Positions 20,482 through 29,502 of a DNA stretch of 64,000 nucleotides are shown in pieces. A program made the position numbers and the translations under genes. The DNA comes from Oleiharenicola sp. (GTDB taxonomy: Bacteria > Verrucomicrobiota > Verrucomicrobiia > Opitutales > Opitutaceae): contig JANYDW010000048.1 of assembly GCA_025363455.1 (NCBI GenBank), positions 56,962 through 120,961 of the forward strand. Direction: 5' to 3'. The notes under the pieces were generated by a model. The model saw only the letters and a list, made by a program, of their open reading frames with translations, had not been told where the DNA came from and did no database searches. Numbering within the stretch: position 1 is the first letter of the stretch; each line of letters begins with the position of its first letter.

Positions 20482-20754
20482 GATTACGAAGCGTTGGTTT
20501 TTCTTGCCGAGCTGGCCGCGAACCTACGCTGCCGGTCATGGGAAAATAGAAACAAAATGTGCAGCCGAATCAGGCGGCAGTGCAAGCGATTATTGAGTGA
20601 CGAACCGAAGACGGAAGCGCGACCGGGCAACCAGCCGAGTTTCGCATCCGCGACTTAATGTTGTGTCCCGCAACACGACTGTCCAGTTATTCATGAAGTC
20701 AGCAGGAGCGGAGTACTCGCGCCGGCTAAAGAAGGCCTCAAGGTAACGTTAGCC

Positions 20755-21621
20755 ATGAATTCCCTACCCACTGAGTTCACCCAAGTATATTTCCGAGCGG
20801 ATCAACCCAAAGAAGGGTGGCCCCAGCAGTTCGCTATTGTTACTGCGTATAATCCCGAAGGGCAGATTACCGAGGCGACATCAAATATAGCTTCCGATCT
20901 GAAGCTGCGCAGCACTCTGCAGGAAATGGGGCTCTCTCATTTCCGCGTCACCGGCGGGTCTCGTGACGGGAAACACCAGGAACCCGGTTGGGGTATAGCG
21001 CTGCATTCACCACGGCCAGCCCAGGAACTCTGCGCGCAATTCAAACAACTGGCCTTTTTCTGGATTCTTAACGGCAGGCTAGCACTCGTGGATACCCGTA
21101 GCGACGAGTCGACCATCCAGGCTGAATGGTCGCAGCGTTGGCTCGGTTCAGCATTTTGGGAACCATCGAGCTCAACAGAAACATCCAAAGACCTGGTCTA
21201 CCGCCGAATTCCACATCAGCCTGAACTCTTAATTTTTGCCCCAAGATCGCGCGCGTTTTTCGTCCATCAAATCTGGTCGGCAATTAAATTAGCACAGACC
21301 TGGCGTGAATTCTCAGCCCTACTTCCCTCCGGTGAATGGTCCCGGATGTTGGAACAATTGGACGAGAGCCCTGATGATTCCGATAAATTTGATGAAGAAT
21401 TACTGCCCGGTTATTCTGACGGAGACTATCCCCCATGGCTGCAGGCGGAAATTGGCCGATGCCTTCCAGTCGCGGCGTTACAGAACTACTGCCAAGAGGT
21501 GGACAGCGGCATCAACGGTTCTTTCTGCAAGATACCGCAAACCAATGAATCACACCTTGTCGCCACTCTTGAGCACTCGGGATACTCGGTTGAGCGAAAA
21601 GACGACTGGTTTTTCTACTAA
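20755..21621 (+). CDS. hypothetical protein with DUF3293-like N-terminal part
   Basis: FAIVTAYNPEGQITEATSNIASDLKLRSTLQEMGLSHFRVTGGSRDGKHQEPGWGI resembles DUF3293; long single ORF in a lower-GC stretch. Confidence 0.55.
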   Translation: MNSLPTEFTQVYFRADQPKEGWPQQFAIVTAYNPEGQITEATSNIASDLKLRSTLQEMGLSHFRVTGGSRDGKHQEPGWGIALHSPRPAQELCAQFKQLAFFWILNGRLALVDTRSDESTIQAEWSQRWLGSAFWEPSSSTETSKDLVYRRIPHQPELLIFAPRSRAFFVHQIWSAIKLAQTWREFSALLPSGEWSRMLEQLDESPDDSDKFDEELLPGYSDGDYPPWLQAEIGRCLPVAALQNYCQEVDSGINGSFCKIPQTNESHLVATLEHSGYSVERKDDWFFY

Positions 21622-21777
21622 ACCCACGTGCATTAACAGACCCGGGGCCACCTTCCCGGATCAATTGCTAAACCTGTCTGGGCTGGCTAGCGGCTTTGCT
21701 CTTTTTGGGGCAAGCCGGAGCAATTCTCGCACCTATACAGGCCTGACTCAAAGAAGGCTGCCGCGAACAACCCTCTA

Positions 21778-22059
21778 TTAGGGAGCTCGCCGCGCAGTGC
21801 GAATTGGTGCCTTGGGACGGACTTTAGCCTTACTGCCTGCCTGAGCAGAAGTGTTCTTTGTGACATTATAGAAATGCTGCACTTGGTGCGCAAGCAGAGC
21901 GGCAGTCTCGCGAATCAATGCTGCGCTGGTGGTCAAATGGATCGCATGCTCAAGCACATAACTATTCAGTGCTCCCGCATGAACATGCGCTTCTTCGGCT
22001 GCCTTCCTCATCGTTAGAACGTAGGGACGGATTCGTTGGGTATTGCTGCTTTGTTTCAT
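21778..22059 (-). CDS. hypothetical protein
   Basis: ORF to 22107; ATG 22059 (MKQSSNTQRIRPYVLTMRKAAEEAHVHAG) preferred; basic C-terminus. Confidence 0.45.
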   Translation of the reverse strand: MKQSSNTQRIRPYVLTMRKAAEEAHVHAGALNSYVLEHAIHLTTSAALIRETAALLAHQVQHFYNVTKNTSAQAGSKAKVRPKAPIRTARRAP

Positions 22060-22090
22060 GATAGTTGTTGTCCGACGGAAATCATTAACT

Positions 22091-22405
22091 TCACAGCCGA
22101 TCCACACACCTGGGCGTTCTCTTTAGGTGATCGTCCGGGGTATCACCCAGAAGTCGCGCGGAAGAAAAACGTTTGGCTCGCTCGTCACTGAATGCAATGA
22201 GCCTCGCCACAAGTAGCTCCATATCTGAAGCGCTAATATGAGCTTTGGGTGCTGGCTCACCATGTTTGTCCCTATGCCAAAACACTTTTATCGGATCGAA
22301 CATCACATAATGATCATCCATGAACATCACTTTGATCCAGGCACTGCCGGGCATGGTCAGTAAGCGCACTTGAAGATGCGGCCCGATTGAAATGGTATAA
22401 TTCAT
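22091..22405 (-). CDS. hypothetical protein
   Basis: MNYTISIGPHLQVRLLTMPGSAWIKVMFMDDHYVMFDPIKVFWHRD; same strand and spacing as neighbours. Confidence 0.45.
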   Translation of the reverse strand: MNYTISIGPHLQVRLLTMPGSAWIKVMFMDDHYVMFDPIKVFWHRDKHGEPAPKAHISASDMELLVARLIAFSDERAKRFSSARLLGDTPDDHLKRTPRCVDRL

Positions 22406-22509
22406 ATCGTACGATTGGTGTTTTGTGGATCAAACATCAGTCGTTTCAGGTAAGCGATTAATCATATGAATGGATATCGTCTGGGCTTTTCTGGAGATCG
22501 AGGCAGTCA

Positions 22510-23502
22510 TCATGCGACCTTCTCGCGCGGAAGCGGCAAAGCCGAAATAATACCCATCCATATAGCGAAGTCGAAAGCCATCCGGACCATTTTTCTCGGC
22601 AGATCTCCGCGGCAATACTCGATCGCACAACAACCGCCCTCACTTGCGGCAAAAAAAGCCAGCGTGGCGCGCTCAATATCAACCCGGCCATGCGGTGCTG
22701 CGGGCATAATGACGAGGTTCTGGTAAAGTTTTAACGTGGAGGCCCGTTCCTCTGTCGTGAGTTCCTCTAGCAACTGCTGCACTATTTCCGGGTGCTGCTC
22801 AGTGAGATGTCGACCGCGTGCCCACCCTTGCTCAACCCAAAAGCCAATCTGCCATGGATCCGGCAGATGCATGGCGCATGCATGTGTCTCGCCAGCCGAC
22901 TGCAGCATCACCCGCCTTTCGACCGGTCGATCACGATAGTGATAACTGACAAATTCGAGGAAGGGAGAACTCAGCGGCTGGAACTGATGGTCTGACCAGT
23001 CGTTAAGCCGGCAAGCGATGAATCGATTCTCCTCGTTCATCAGCAAGGTGCGCCGGATGATGAGAGCGGCAAAATCCACCTGGTGAACTCCAACTGCAAT
23101 TCCCACGGAAAGACTGAAAGCAATCTGCGCATTTATTGAATTTGGCATCTTCGCCACCGGCAGCTCAGCCCAATGAGCTGGCAGGACGCCCCAGAGATTA
23201 TCCACCCAGGAGTCGTCGTCTGAAACCTCTGCCACCAGTTCAGCCGCGGTAATCCGCGTCAATTCCTGGACGGCAGACGGCAACTTGAGTGCCGCCGCCA
23301 GCCTGGTCGCGTCTGCGGGGTATTCTTTGGCTAGGATCACGGCGTTGGTGAAGGCGAGCACCGTGGCCCGCATCCCAAAGCGGGCGTCACGTTCAAAACC
23401 AAATTCCCCATAGTATTTCAACATACTGGAAATGATTTCGTTCGCGGAAACGCCCGTCGAAGACGGCTCCGTAGAAGAGGAGGTATGGCGAGTGGATTTC
23501 AT
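22510..23502 (-). CDS. hypothetical protein (about 330 aa, no recognised family)
   Basis: Long ORF 22510..23592; ATG 23502 preferred; no overlapping better ORF. Confidence 0.55.
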   Translation of the reverse strand: MKSTRHTSSSTEPSSTGVSANEIISSMLKYYGEFGFERDARFGMRATVLAFTNAVILAKEYPADATRLAAALKLPSAVQELTRITAAELVAEVSDDDSWVDNLWGVLPAHWAELPVAKMPNSINAQIAFSLSVGIAVGVHQVDFAALIIRRTLLMNEENRFIACRLNDWSDHQFQPLSSPFLEFVSYHYRDRPVERRVMLQSAGETHACAMHLPDPWQIGFWVEQGWARGRHLTEQHPEIVQQLLEELTTEERASTLKLYQNLVIMPAAPHGRVDIERATLAFFAASEGGCCAIEYCRGDLPRKMVRMAFDFAIWMGIISALPLPREKVA

Positions 23503-23738
23503 GGGCGAATAACTTGCTCCGGCGAGTGCGCATCGAGACAAAGAACTCAAGCTGGGCCTGAGGTAATTTGGAGGCTTTGCCTCCCACATCAATGGACCAC
23601 CGCGGTCTGTTATTTATCTGCTAGGCGAAAAACACAGGCTCGGTTGGCGGGCACCCAACAAGGATGTCACTCTAACGATGCGCAATAGAAGGAACGGACG
23701 CACTATAACATACCTGTCAAATGCACGGGTATGAGTTC

Positions 23739-23852
23739 ATGGCTGCCCCACCCGCTCTAGCCGCGCGACCCGAGCTGGTCAGCCGCGAATACACCCATAT
23801 GGATGGCGCGACCAAGCGGCAAGCGATCCGCAAATTCCCTGCCTTGGCTTGA
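23739..23852 (+). pseudogene. possible C-terminal remnant of a tyrosine recombinase/integrase
   Basis: Hand translation gives MAAPPALAARPELVSREYTHMDGATKRQAIRKFPALA*, resembling the YTHxDxxTKRxAIxKLPxL end of phage-type integrases; below the 60-aa ORF cutoff. Confidence 0.4.
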
Positions 23853-23875
23853 GACGATCTAGCGCATCCGAGCGC

Positions 23876-25108
23876 CTACTCGCTCTTGTTGTAGTTCACG
23901 TAGCCTTCGGTCAGGTCGCTCGCGAGCAGGCGGAATGACGCCTTTCCGAGGTGCAGGTTGAGGGTGATGGTGAAGCGACGGGCCTTCACGATCTCCTTCC
24001 ACTTCGGCTTAAGCTCGGGGTGCGGCTTGCCGGCGGTCATTGCGGGGGTGTCGTTGTAGAAAATGTCCAGCTTCGCCTCGACCAGTTTCGCCTTGGCGTA
24101 GCCGGCGGCGTCGGCCAACCGGCCCCAGTTCGGGTCCTCGCCATACCAGGAGGATTTCACGAGCAGGGAGTTGCCGATGGCGCGGGCGACTTTCTCGGCG
24201 TCTTCAGAGGAAGCGGCGCCGAGAACTTTCAGCTCGACGACCTTCGTGATCTTCTCGCCGTCGGAGACGATCTTCTCCGCGAGGGCCTCGCAAGCCTTCC
24301 AGACGGCCTCGGCGAACAGCACGCGCAGTTCGCGGGGGCTCTTGTCGCCGACGCTGACCCCGGAGTGGCCGTTGGCCAGCATAAGCACGGTGTCGTTGGT
24401 GCTCATGTCGCCATCGACCGTGATGCAGTTAAAGGTGCCCGCGACGGCCTCGGAGAGTGTCTTCTGCAGGAAGCTGCGCGGCACCGAGAAATCGGTCGCG
24501 AGAAACGCCAGCATGGTGGCCATGTTGGGCTGGATCATGCCCGCGCCCTTGGCGATGCCGGAGACGAAGTGCTTCTTGCCGTCATAGGTGAAGCTCACCG
24601 TGACGGTCTTGGGCTTCGTGTCGGACGTGAGGATGGCGTTAGCCGCCCGGGTGCCGTGGTCGGGGCTGCGGCCCTTGTCGGTGACTGTGCGCTCAAGGCC
24701 CTTGAGCAACTTCATCATCGGCATTGGCTGGCCGATGCGACCGGTGGAACAGACAAAGAACGACGTAGGCTTTAGATTGAGCGAAGCCGCGATGCGCTGG
24801 GCGGTCAGCTGGGCGTCGCGCAGGCCTTCGGGGCCGGTGCAGGCGTTGGCGTTGCCGGAGTTCGCCACGATGCCGTGGAACGGACCGCCATGGGCGAGGT
24901 GCTTCTGACAAAGCAGAACCGGGGCCGCCTTGACCGCGTTGGTCGTGAAGGTGCCGGCGGCAGTACAAGGCCGGAGGGAAAAGAGCAGCGCGAGATCGAG
25001 GCGCTTCAGATCATTTTTGTCACGGATGTCGCAGGCCACGCCGGCCGCGTCAAAGCCGGGCACATCGGTAATGCCGGCGCTATCAGGGGTAACGGTCAGT
25101 GGGCTCAT
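23876..25108 (-). CDS. argJ: bifunctional ornithine acetyltransferase/N-acetylglutamate synthase
   Basis: GTFTTNAVKAAPV, VANSGNANACTG, GAGMIQPNMATMLAFLATD, YVNYNKSE C-terminus. Confidence 0.95.
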   Translation of the reverse strand: MSPLTVTPDSAGITDVPGFDAAGVACDIRDKNDLKRLDLALLFSLRPCTAAGTFTTNAVKAAPVLLCQKHLAHGGPFHGIVANSGNANACTGPEGLRDAQLTAQRIAASLNLKPTSFFVCSTGRIGQPMPMMKLLKGLERTVTDKGRSPDHGTRAANAILTSDTKPKTVTVSFTYDGKKHFVSGIAKGAGMIQPNMATMLAFLATDFSVPRSFLQKTLSEAVAGTFNCITVDGDMSTNDTVLMLANGHSGVSVGDKSPRELRVLFAEAVWKACEALAEKIVSDGEKITKVVELKVLGAASSEDAEKVARAIGNSLLVKSSWYGEDPNWGRLADAAGYAKAKLVEAKLDIFYNDTPAMTAGKPHPELKPKWKEIVKARRFTITLNLHLGKASFRLLASDLTEGYVNYNKSE

Positions 25109-25115
25109 GGAAAAT

Positions 25116-26147
25116 TCAAAGCAGCCCGGCCGTCTCGGGCAGACCGAGCCACAGATTCATGATCTGCACGGCCTGGCCGCTGGCGCCCTTGACGAGATTG
25201 TCGAGGGCGGAGGTGATGACGAAGTTGCCAGTGCGGGCATCGTACACCGCCGACAAGTCGAGCCGGTTGGTCCCGGTAACGTGGGCGGAATCCGGGGTCT
25301 CGCCCGTGGGAAGGATCGCGACGAAGGGTTTGCCCGCATAAGCCGACCGCCATGCGGCATAGAGTGTGTCGATCGTCGCGCCCAGGGCGGCGGGCACAGT
25401 GGTCGTGGTGATGATGCCCCGGCGCATCGGAGCGAGGTGGGGATTGAACTGCACGACAAGCTTCGCCCCCATGGCGACGGAAAGCTGCTCCTCGATCTCC
25501 GCGAGGTGGCGGTGCTTGGTCAGGCCGTAGGCCTTGGCGCTCTCGGCCCGCTCGACATAGAGATATTGTTCCTCGACCTTCTTGCCGGCGCCGCTGACAC
25601 CGGAGAACGAATTAACGACAATGTGCTCCTTCGCGATGACGCCCGCCTTGAGCAAGGGCACCAGCGGTACGATGGTGCTGGTCGGGTAGCAACCGGGGGC
25701 GGCCGCCAGTTTGATCTCGGTCTTCCACCGGGGATCGGTCAGCTCGGGCAGGATGAAGCGGGCCGACGGCAGCAACTCGGGCGCGTGGTGGTGGCCGTAA
25801 TACTTCTCGTAGGTCGCGAGATCGGCGACGCGGAAGTCGGCACTTAGGTCGACCACCTTCCGGCCGGCCGGGACGAGGGCCTTGGCGAATTCCGCGGCGG
25901 TGCCGTGCGGGAGGGCCAGAAACCACAGGTCGACATCGGTGCGGGCCGCGAGGGTGGCCGCGTCGGAATCGGTGAACTTAAGGTGGTCCGCCGCGGTGCC
26001 GCGCAGGGCGGGAATGACTTGGGACACGGGCTTGCCCGCATGCTGTCGTGAAGTGACCGCCGTCAGTTTGACCGACGGGTGGCCGAGGAGGAGCTTGACC
26101 AGAACTTCGCCGGAGTAACCCGACGCGCCGACAATGCCGACATTCAT
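25116..26147 (-). CDS. argC: N-acetyl-gamma-glutamyl-phosphate reductase
   Basis: MNVGIVGASGYSGEVLVKLL, APGCYPTSTIVPL, HRHLAEIEEQL, FNPHLAPMRRGI. Confidence 0.95.
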   Translation of the reverse strand: MNVGIVGASGYSGEVLVKLLLGHPSVKLTAVTSRQHAGKPVSQVIPALRGTAADHLKFTDSDAATLAARTDVDLWFLALPHGTAAEFAKALVPAGRKVVDLSADFRVADLATYEKYYGHHHAPELLPSARFILPELTDPRWKTEIKLAAAPGCYPTSTIVPLVPLLKAGVIAKEHIVVNSFSGVSGAGKKVEEQYLYVERAESAKAYGLTKHRHLAEIEEQLSVAMGAKLVVQFNPHLAPMRRGIITTTTVPAALGATIDTLYAAWRSAYAGKPFVAILPTGETPDSAHVTGTNRLDLSAVYDARTGNFVITSALDNLVKGASGQAVQIMNLWLGLPETAGLL

Positions 26148-26209
26148 GTAAGAGGGGAGGGAGAGTTATGAATTCCCACGAGGGAATCGAGCAGTTTCGT
26201 GTGCCAATG

Positions 26210-26240
26210 AAAAAGCGGAGGCCGCGAGGCGCTCCGCTTG
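26210..26240 (-). terminator. intrinsic terminator after rpsI
   Basis: Minus strand AAGCGGAG-(11 nt)-CTCCGCTT followed by TTTC. Confidence 0.7.
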
Positions 26241-26265
26241 GGTGAGTCTGGATCCAGTAAGCAGA

Positions 26266-26664
26266 TTAACGCTTGGAGAACTGGAAGCGCTTGCGGGCGC
26301 CGGGCTGGCCGGGCTTCTTGCGTTCTTTCTCGCGGGGGTCACGGGTCAGGTGACCGGCCTTCTTGAGAGTGACACGGAGCTCGGGATTAAACTTCAGCAG
26401 GGCGCGGGCGATGCCGTGGGCCACGGCGCCGGACTGCGCGCTGATACCACTGCCGGCGACATTCACGATGACGTCGAACTTTTCCCGGCTGTCCGCGGTG
26501 ACGAGCGGGGCGACGGCGCGCTTCACGAAGTTGTCGTGGGTGAAATAGGACTCGAACTTGCGGTCGTTGACCGAAAGCTGGCCGGTGCCAGCGATGAGGC
26601 GGACACGAGCTGTGGCGGACTTGCGGCGGCCGGTGCCGAGGAAGACGGAGGATTCAGCGCTCAT
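26266..26664 (-). CDS. rpsI: 30S ribosomal protein S9
   Basis: [14 protein letters not shown] ... [17 protein letters not shown]. Confidence 0.97.
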   Translation of the reverse strand: MSAESSVFLGTGRRKSATARVRLIAGTGQLSVNDRKFESYFTHDNFVKRAVAPLVTADSREKFDVIVNVAGSGISAQSGAVAHGIARALLKFNPELRVTLKKAGHLTRDPREKERKKPGQPGARKRFQFSKR

Positions 26665-26667
26665 GGG

Positions 26668-27096
26668 TTACTTTAAAACGACGGGGTTCTGCGCCACGTG
26701 ATCGTGGGTCGCGCCCGGGAAAACCCGGAGCTTGGTCAGCATCTTGGCGGCCAGCCGGTTCCGCGGCAGCATGCCCTTGACGGCCTGCGAGATGATAAAC
26801 TCGGGCTTCTTGGTGCGGACCTCGGCGAGCTTGCGGTACTTCTCGCCACCGACGAAGCCGGAGAACGACATGTATTCGGTGTGCTCTTCCTTTTTGCCGG
26901 TGAGGACGACCTTATTCGCGTTGATGACGACAACGAAGTCACCGGTATCGACGTGCGGCGTGTAAGTGGGTTTATTACGGCCGCGCAGGATGTTGGCGGC
27001 TTTAACGGCGAGACGGCCCAGCACCTTGCCCTCGGCATCGATCAGATACCACTTGGGGGGTTGCTTAGTCTCATTCTTGGCCAGATAGGTTTTCAT
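26668..27096 (-). CDS. rplM: 50S ribosomal protein L13
   Basis: MKTYLAKNETKQPPKWYLIDAEGKVLGRLAVKAANILRGRNKPTYTPHVDTGDFVVVINA. Confidence 0.97.
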   Translation of the reverse strand: MKTYLAKNETKQPPKWYLIDAEGKVLGRLAVKAANILRGRNKPTYTPHVDTGDFVVVINANKVVLTGKKEEHTEYMSFSGFVGGEKYRKLAEVRTKKPEFIISQAVKGMLPRNRLAAKMLTKLRVFPGATHDHVAQNPVVLK

Positions 27097-27306
27097 AGCG
27101 GAAAGGGGCCAAAGGGAAAGGTTCTCTCCTACCCTGTCAACACCCAACCTTTCACATTCTAAGATCGGGCTGCGCGGATGGTTTAATCGCTAAAAGCCCG
27201 ATGCTTACATGGCTGAGTCTACCTACCGAGGTCCTTGGTGGCGTAATATTTGGCCGGCGCAAACCAAGTTTGTTTTCGGCCGGAATATTCGCACGCTCCT
27301 GCACTC

Positions 27307-27699
27307 ATGACCCCTCCCCAACGACCACTCCTCCTTGCTGCCGGCCTGCTGGGATTTACTGGTGTGGCCCTCGGTGCCTTTGGCGCCCACGGACTCAGGG
27401 AGATCTTGGAACCGGCAGGAAAGTTGGAAACTTGGAAAACCGCCGTCTTCTACCAACTGATTCACGCCGTCGCCCTGCTCGCCCTGGCCGGGTGGGCAGA
27501 TCCGGTCGCCCGGAGGATCGGCTGGTGGTGGATTGCCGGAGTGCTGTTTTTCTCGGGCTCCCTCTACGGCCTGGCACTCGGCGGACCGAAAATCCTGGGA
27601 CCCATCACGCCGTTCGGCGGTGTGGCCTTTCTTATCGGGTGGGGATGGCTGGCGGTGAGCGCGTGGAAGCGGCCCGGCAGCGAGGTCGGAGAGCTGTAG
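27307..27699 (+). CDS. DUF423 family membrane protein
   Basis: LGFTGVALGAFGAHGLREILEPAGKLETWKTAVFYQLIHAVALL is typical of DUF423; ATG 27307. Confidence 0.88.
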   Translation: MTPPQRPLLLAAGLLGFTGVALGAFGAHGLREILEPAGKLETWKTAVFYQLIHAVALLALAGWADPVARRIGWWWIAGVLFFSGSLYGLALGGPKILGPITPFGGVAFLIGWGWLAVSAWKRPGSEVGEL

Positions 27700-27807
27700 G
27701 GCGGGGTCGCTGACCCCGCGGGGGGGCGCCGATTTCCCAGCCGCAGCGCAGGCTGCGCGACTGGTCCCGGGTCCGCAGCAGCGGACAACAGGACACATCG
27801 GCGACAG

Positions 27808-27872
27808 TCGTCGGTGTGCCCCTCGACGGGCTCGGGGTCCTGAGCTTGTCGAACGGAGAAACCGACGACCAC
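27808..27872. repeat. palindromic repeat with nested inner palindrome (outer GTCGTCGGT/ACCGACGAC, inner CGACGGGCTCGGGGTCCTGAGCTTGTCG)
   Basis: Read directly. Confidence 0.65.
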
Positions 27873-27877
27873 CTTCT

Positions 27878-29401
27878 TCACTGCATGCTGCGCGGCCCGG
27901 GCGCGCCCTCGACCGGCTGGAGTTTGCTCGGGTCGCACCACTCGAGACCGATCATCCAGGCATTCTTGGCGCCCTTCGTGAGCTCGTCGAATTCGCGCAC
28001 GGCATATAAGTTGGCAAACATCCAGTCCTCGCGCGCCTCCTTCATCTCCATCGCCCGGACCGCCTCGAAGCGTTCGTAGGCATAGAAGTGGCGCCGGAGC
28101 AGCTCCATCGCCTTGGCGCGGTCGCCGGTCTGCGCCCAGATGGCAGCGAGGTTGTAGCTCGCGTCCATTAGATTCTCGTTGGCTTTGGCGACGGCCAGCG
28201 CCTCGTCCTTGTGGCCAGCGGCCGCCAGGTAGACCGCGGCGAAGACCTGATTGTAGGCGTCGTCGGGCGCCAAGGCCAGGGCTTGGCGCATATAGCCGGC
28301 GGCCTTTTCGTGTTGTTTCTCCGAAAACCAGTAGACCGCCAGATTGCGGTAGGTGATGGGCAGTGGCCATGCCGCCAGTGACTCCTCAAAAAGCTCGAGC
28401 CCGGCCTTAAACCGCCCGGCATGAATCGTCATCTTCCCGAGACCGTGCAGTGCCACGGCGCGAGCGATCGGGTCGGCCGGCTGGGCCATGATGCGGCGGA
28501 AGACCTGCCCCGCCTTGTTCCATTCGCCGGTGTGATGCCGGTAAAACTCCCCGAGAAAACGCAGGGCAGTCGGGTCCGCAGGATCACGCTCGGCGGCCTC
28601 GGCATAAAGCCGACCGGCGGCATCATATTTTGCTGCCAACTCGGCGGCCAGACCGGCCTGAAGCAGCGGCTCCACGTCGGCATGCACTCCAGCCACATCC
28701 GGGTCGGCGAGCATATCGGGACCAAGCGGTTCGAGTTCCTGCCAGCTGACCTTGATGCCGAGTTTGTCCAGGGCCTTTGCGGCACGTTTGCCCAAAGCCG
28801 GAAACATCACGCGTTGCGCCCAGACCTGCTGCAGGTCGTCCGCCGCATTCTTGTCGCCGGATTTTACCCGCTTCTCGGCCACCTCGAGCGTGGCCTTCCA
28901 GGTTTTATCACGAGAGGCCAGCTCATCGCTGACGAGCTTCTCGACCGCCCGGGCATCAAACTTGCCCTTGGGCCCGGGCACCACGCGGCCGATTTCCTTG
29001 CCCTCAAGGTCGGTCAACACGGCGGTTTCCTGGCCGGCCACCACGGCGTAGGTCACGCGTCGTTTCGCCGCGTCGGGCGGCAGGACAAAATCGGCCACAC
29101 CGCGGGCCGATGCGAGCGCCAGGGTGCGCGAGGAAGTCAGCTCCGATTTTTTGGCGCTGTCCATGCTGGCCGGAAACCACATGACCGCCAGGCCCGTGCC
29201 GGGAGGCACGGCCAATTGCGCCCCGTTGGCGACGACCCGCCAGGGTACGTTAAATACTTCGGCCGGCCCCCCACCCATGCCGCCCGGTCTGGCTCCGCCG
29301 GCCCCGCCGCCACCGCCACCACCGCAGGTGGCAAAAAGCGCGGCGCCATTGAGAAGAAAAAATACGAGCAGGCAGTAATTCAGGATCTTGTTAATATTCA
29401 T
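27878..29401 (-). CDS. secreted TPR-repeat protein with Gly-rich N-terminus
   Basis: Signal peptide then CGGGGGGGAGGARPGGMGGG; repeats such as AAKYDAAGRLYAEAAERDPADPTALRFLGEFYRHHTGEWNKAGQVFRRI. Confidence 0.75.
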   Translation of the reverse strand: MNINKILNYCLLVFFLLNGAALFATCGGGGGGGAGGARPGGMGGGPAEVFNVPWRVVANGAQLAVPPGTGLAVMWFPASMDSAKKSELTSSRTLALASARGVADFVLPPDAAKRRVTYAVVAGQETAVLTDLEGKEIGRVVPGPKGKFDARAVEKLVSDELASRDKTWKATLEVAEKRVKSGDKNAADDLQQVWAQRVMFPALGKRAAKALDKLGIKVSWQELEPLGPDMLADPDVAGVHADVEPLLQAGLAAELAAKYDAAGRLYAEAAERDPADPTALRFLGEFYRHHTGEWNKAGQVFRRIMAQPADPIARAVALHGLGKMTIHAGRFKAGLELFEESLAAWPLPITYRNLAVYWFSEKQHEKAAGYMRQALALAPDDAYNQVFAAVYLAAAGHKDEALAVAKANENLMDASYNLAAIWAQTGDRAKAMELLRRHFYAYERFEAVRAMEMKEAREDWMFANLYAVREFDELTKGAKNAWMIGLEWCDPSKLQPVEGAPGPRSMQ

Positions 29402-29502
29402 GGGCCGAAGGCGGTGACATCTCCGACGAAAGGACTATGCAGACGGCTGGACGGTGCAAGCCTTGCACTGGGGGTAAATTGCATCAGTTTTGTTACCTAT
29501 CC

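Noticed and set aside
20700-20760. CAAGGTAACGTTAGCC before the DUF3293-like gene as an integron attC core
   Set aside because: GTTAGCC does not satisfy GTTRRRY and no paired site or foldable attC was found by eye.
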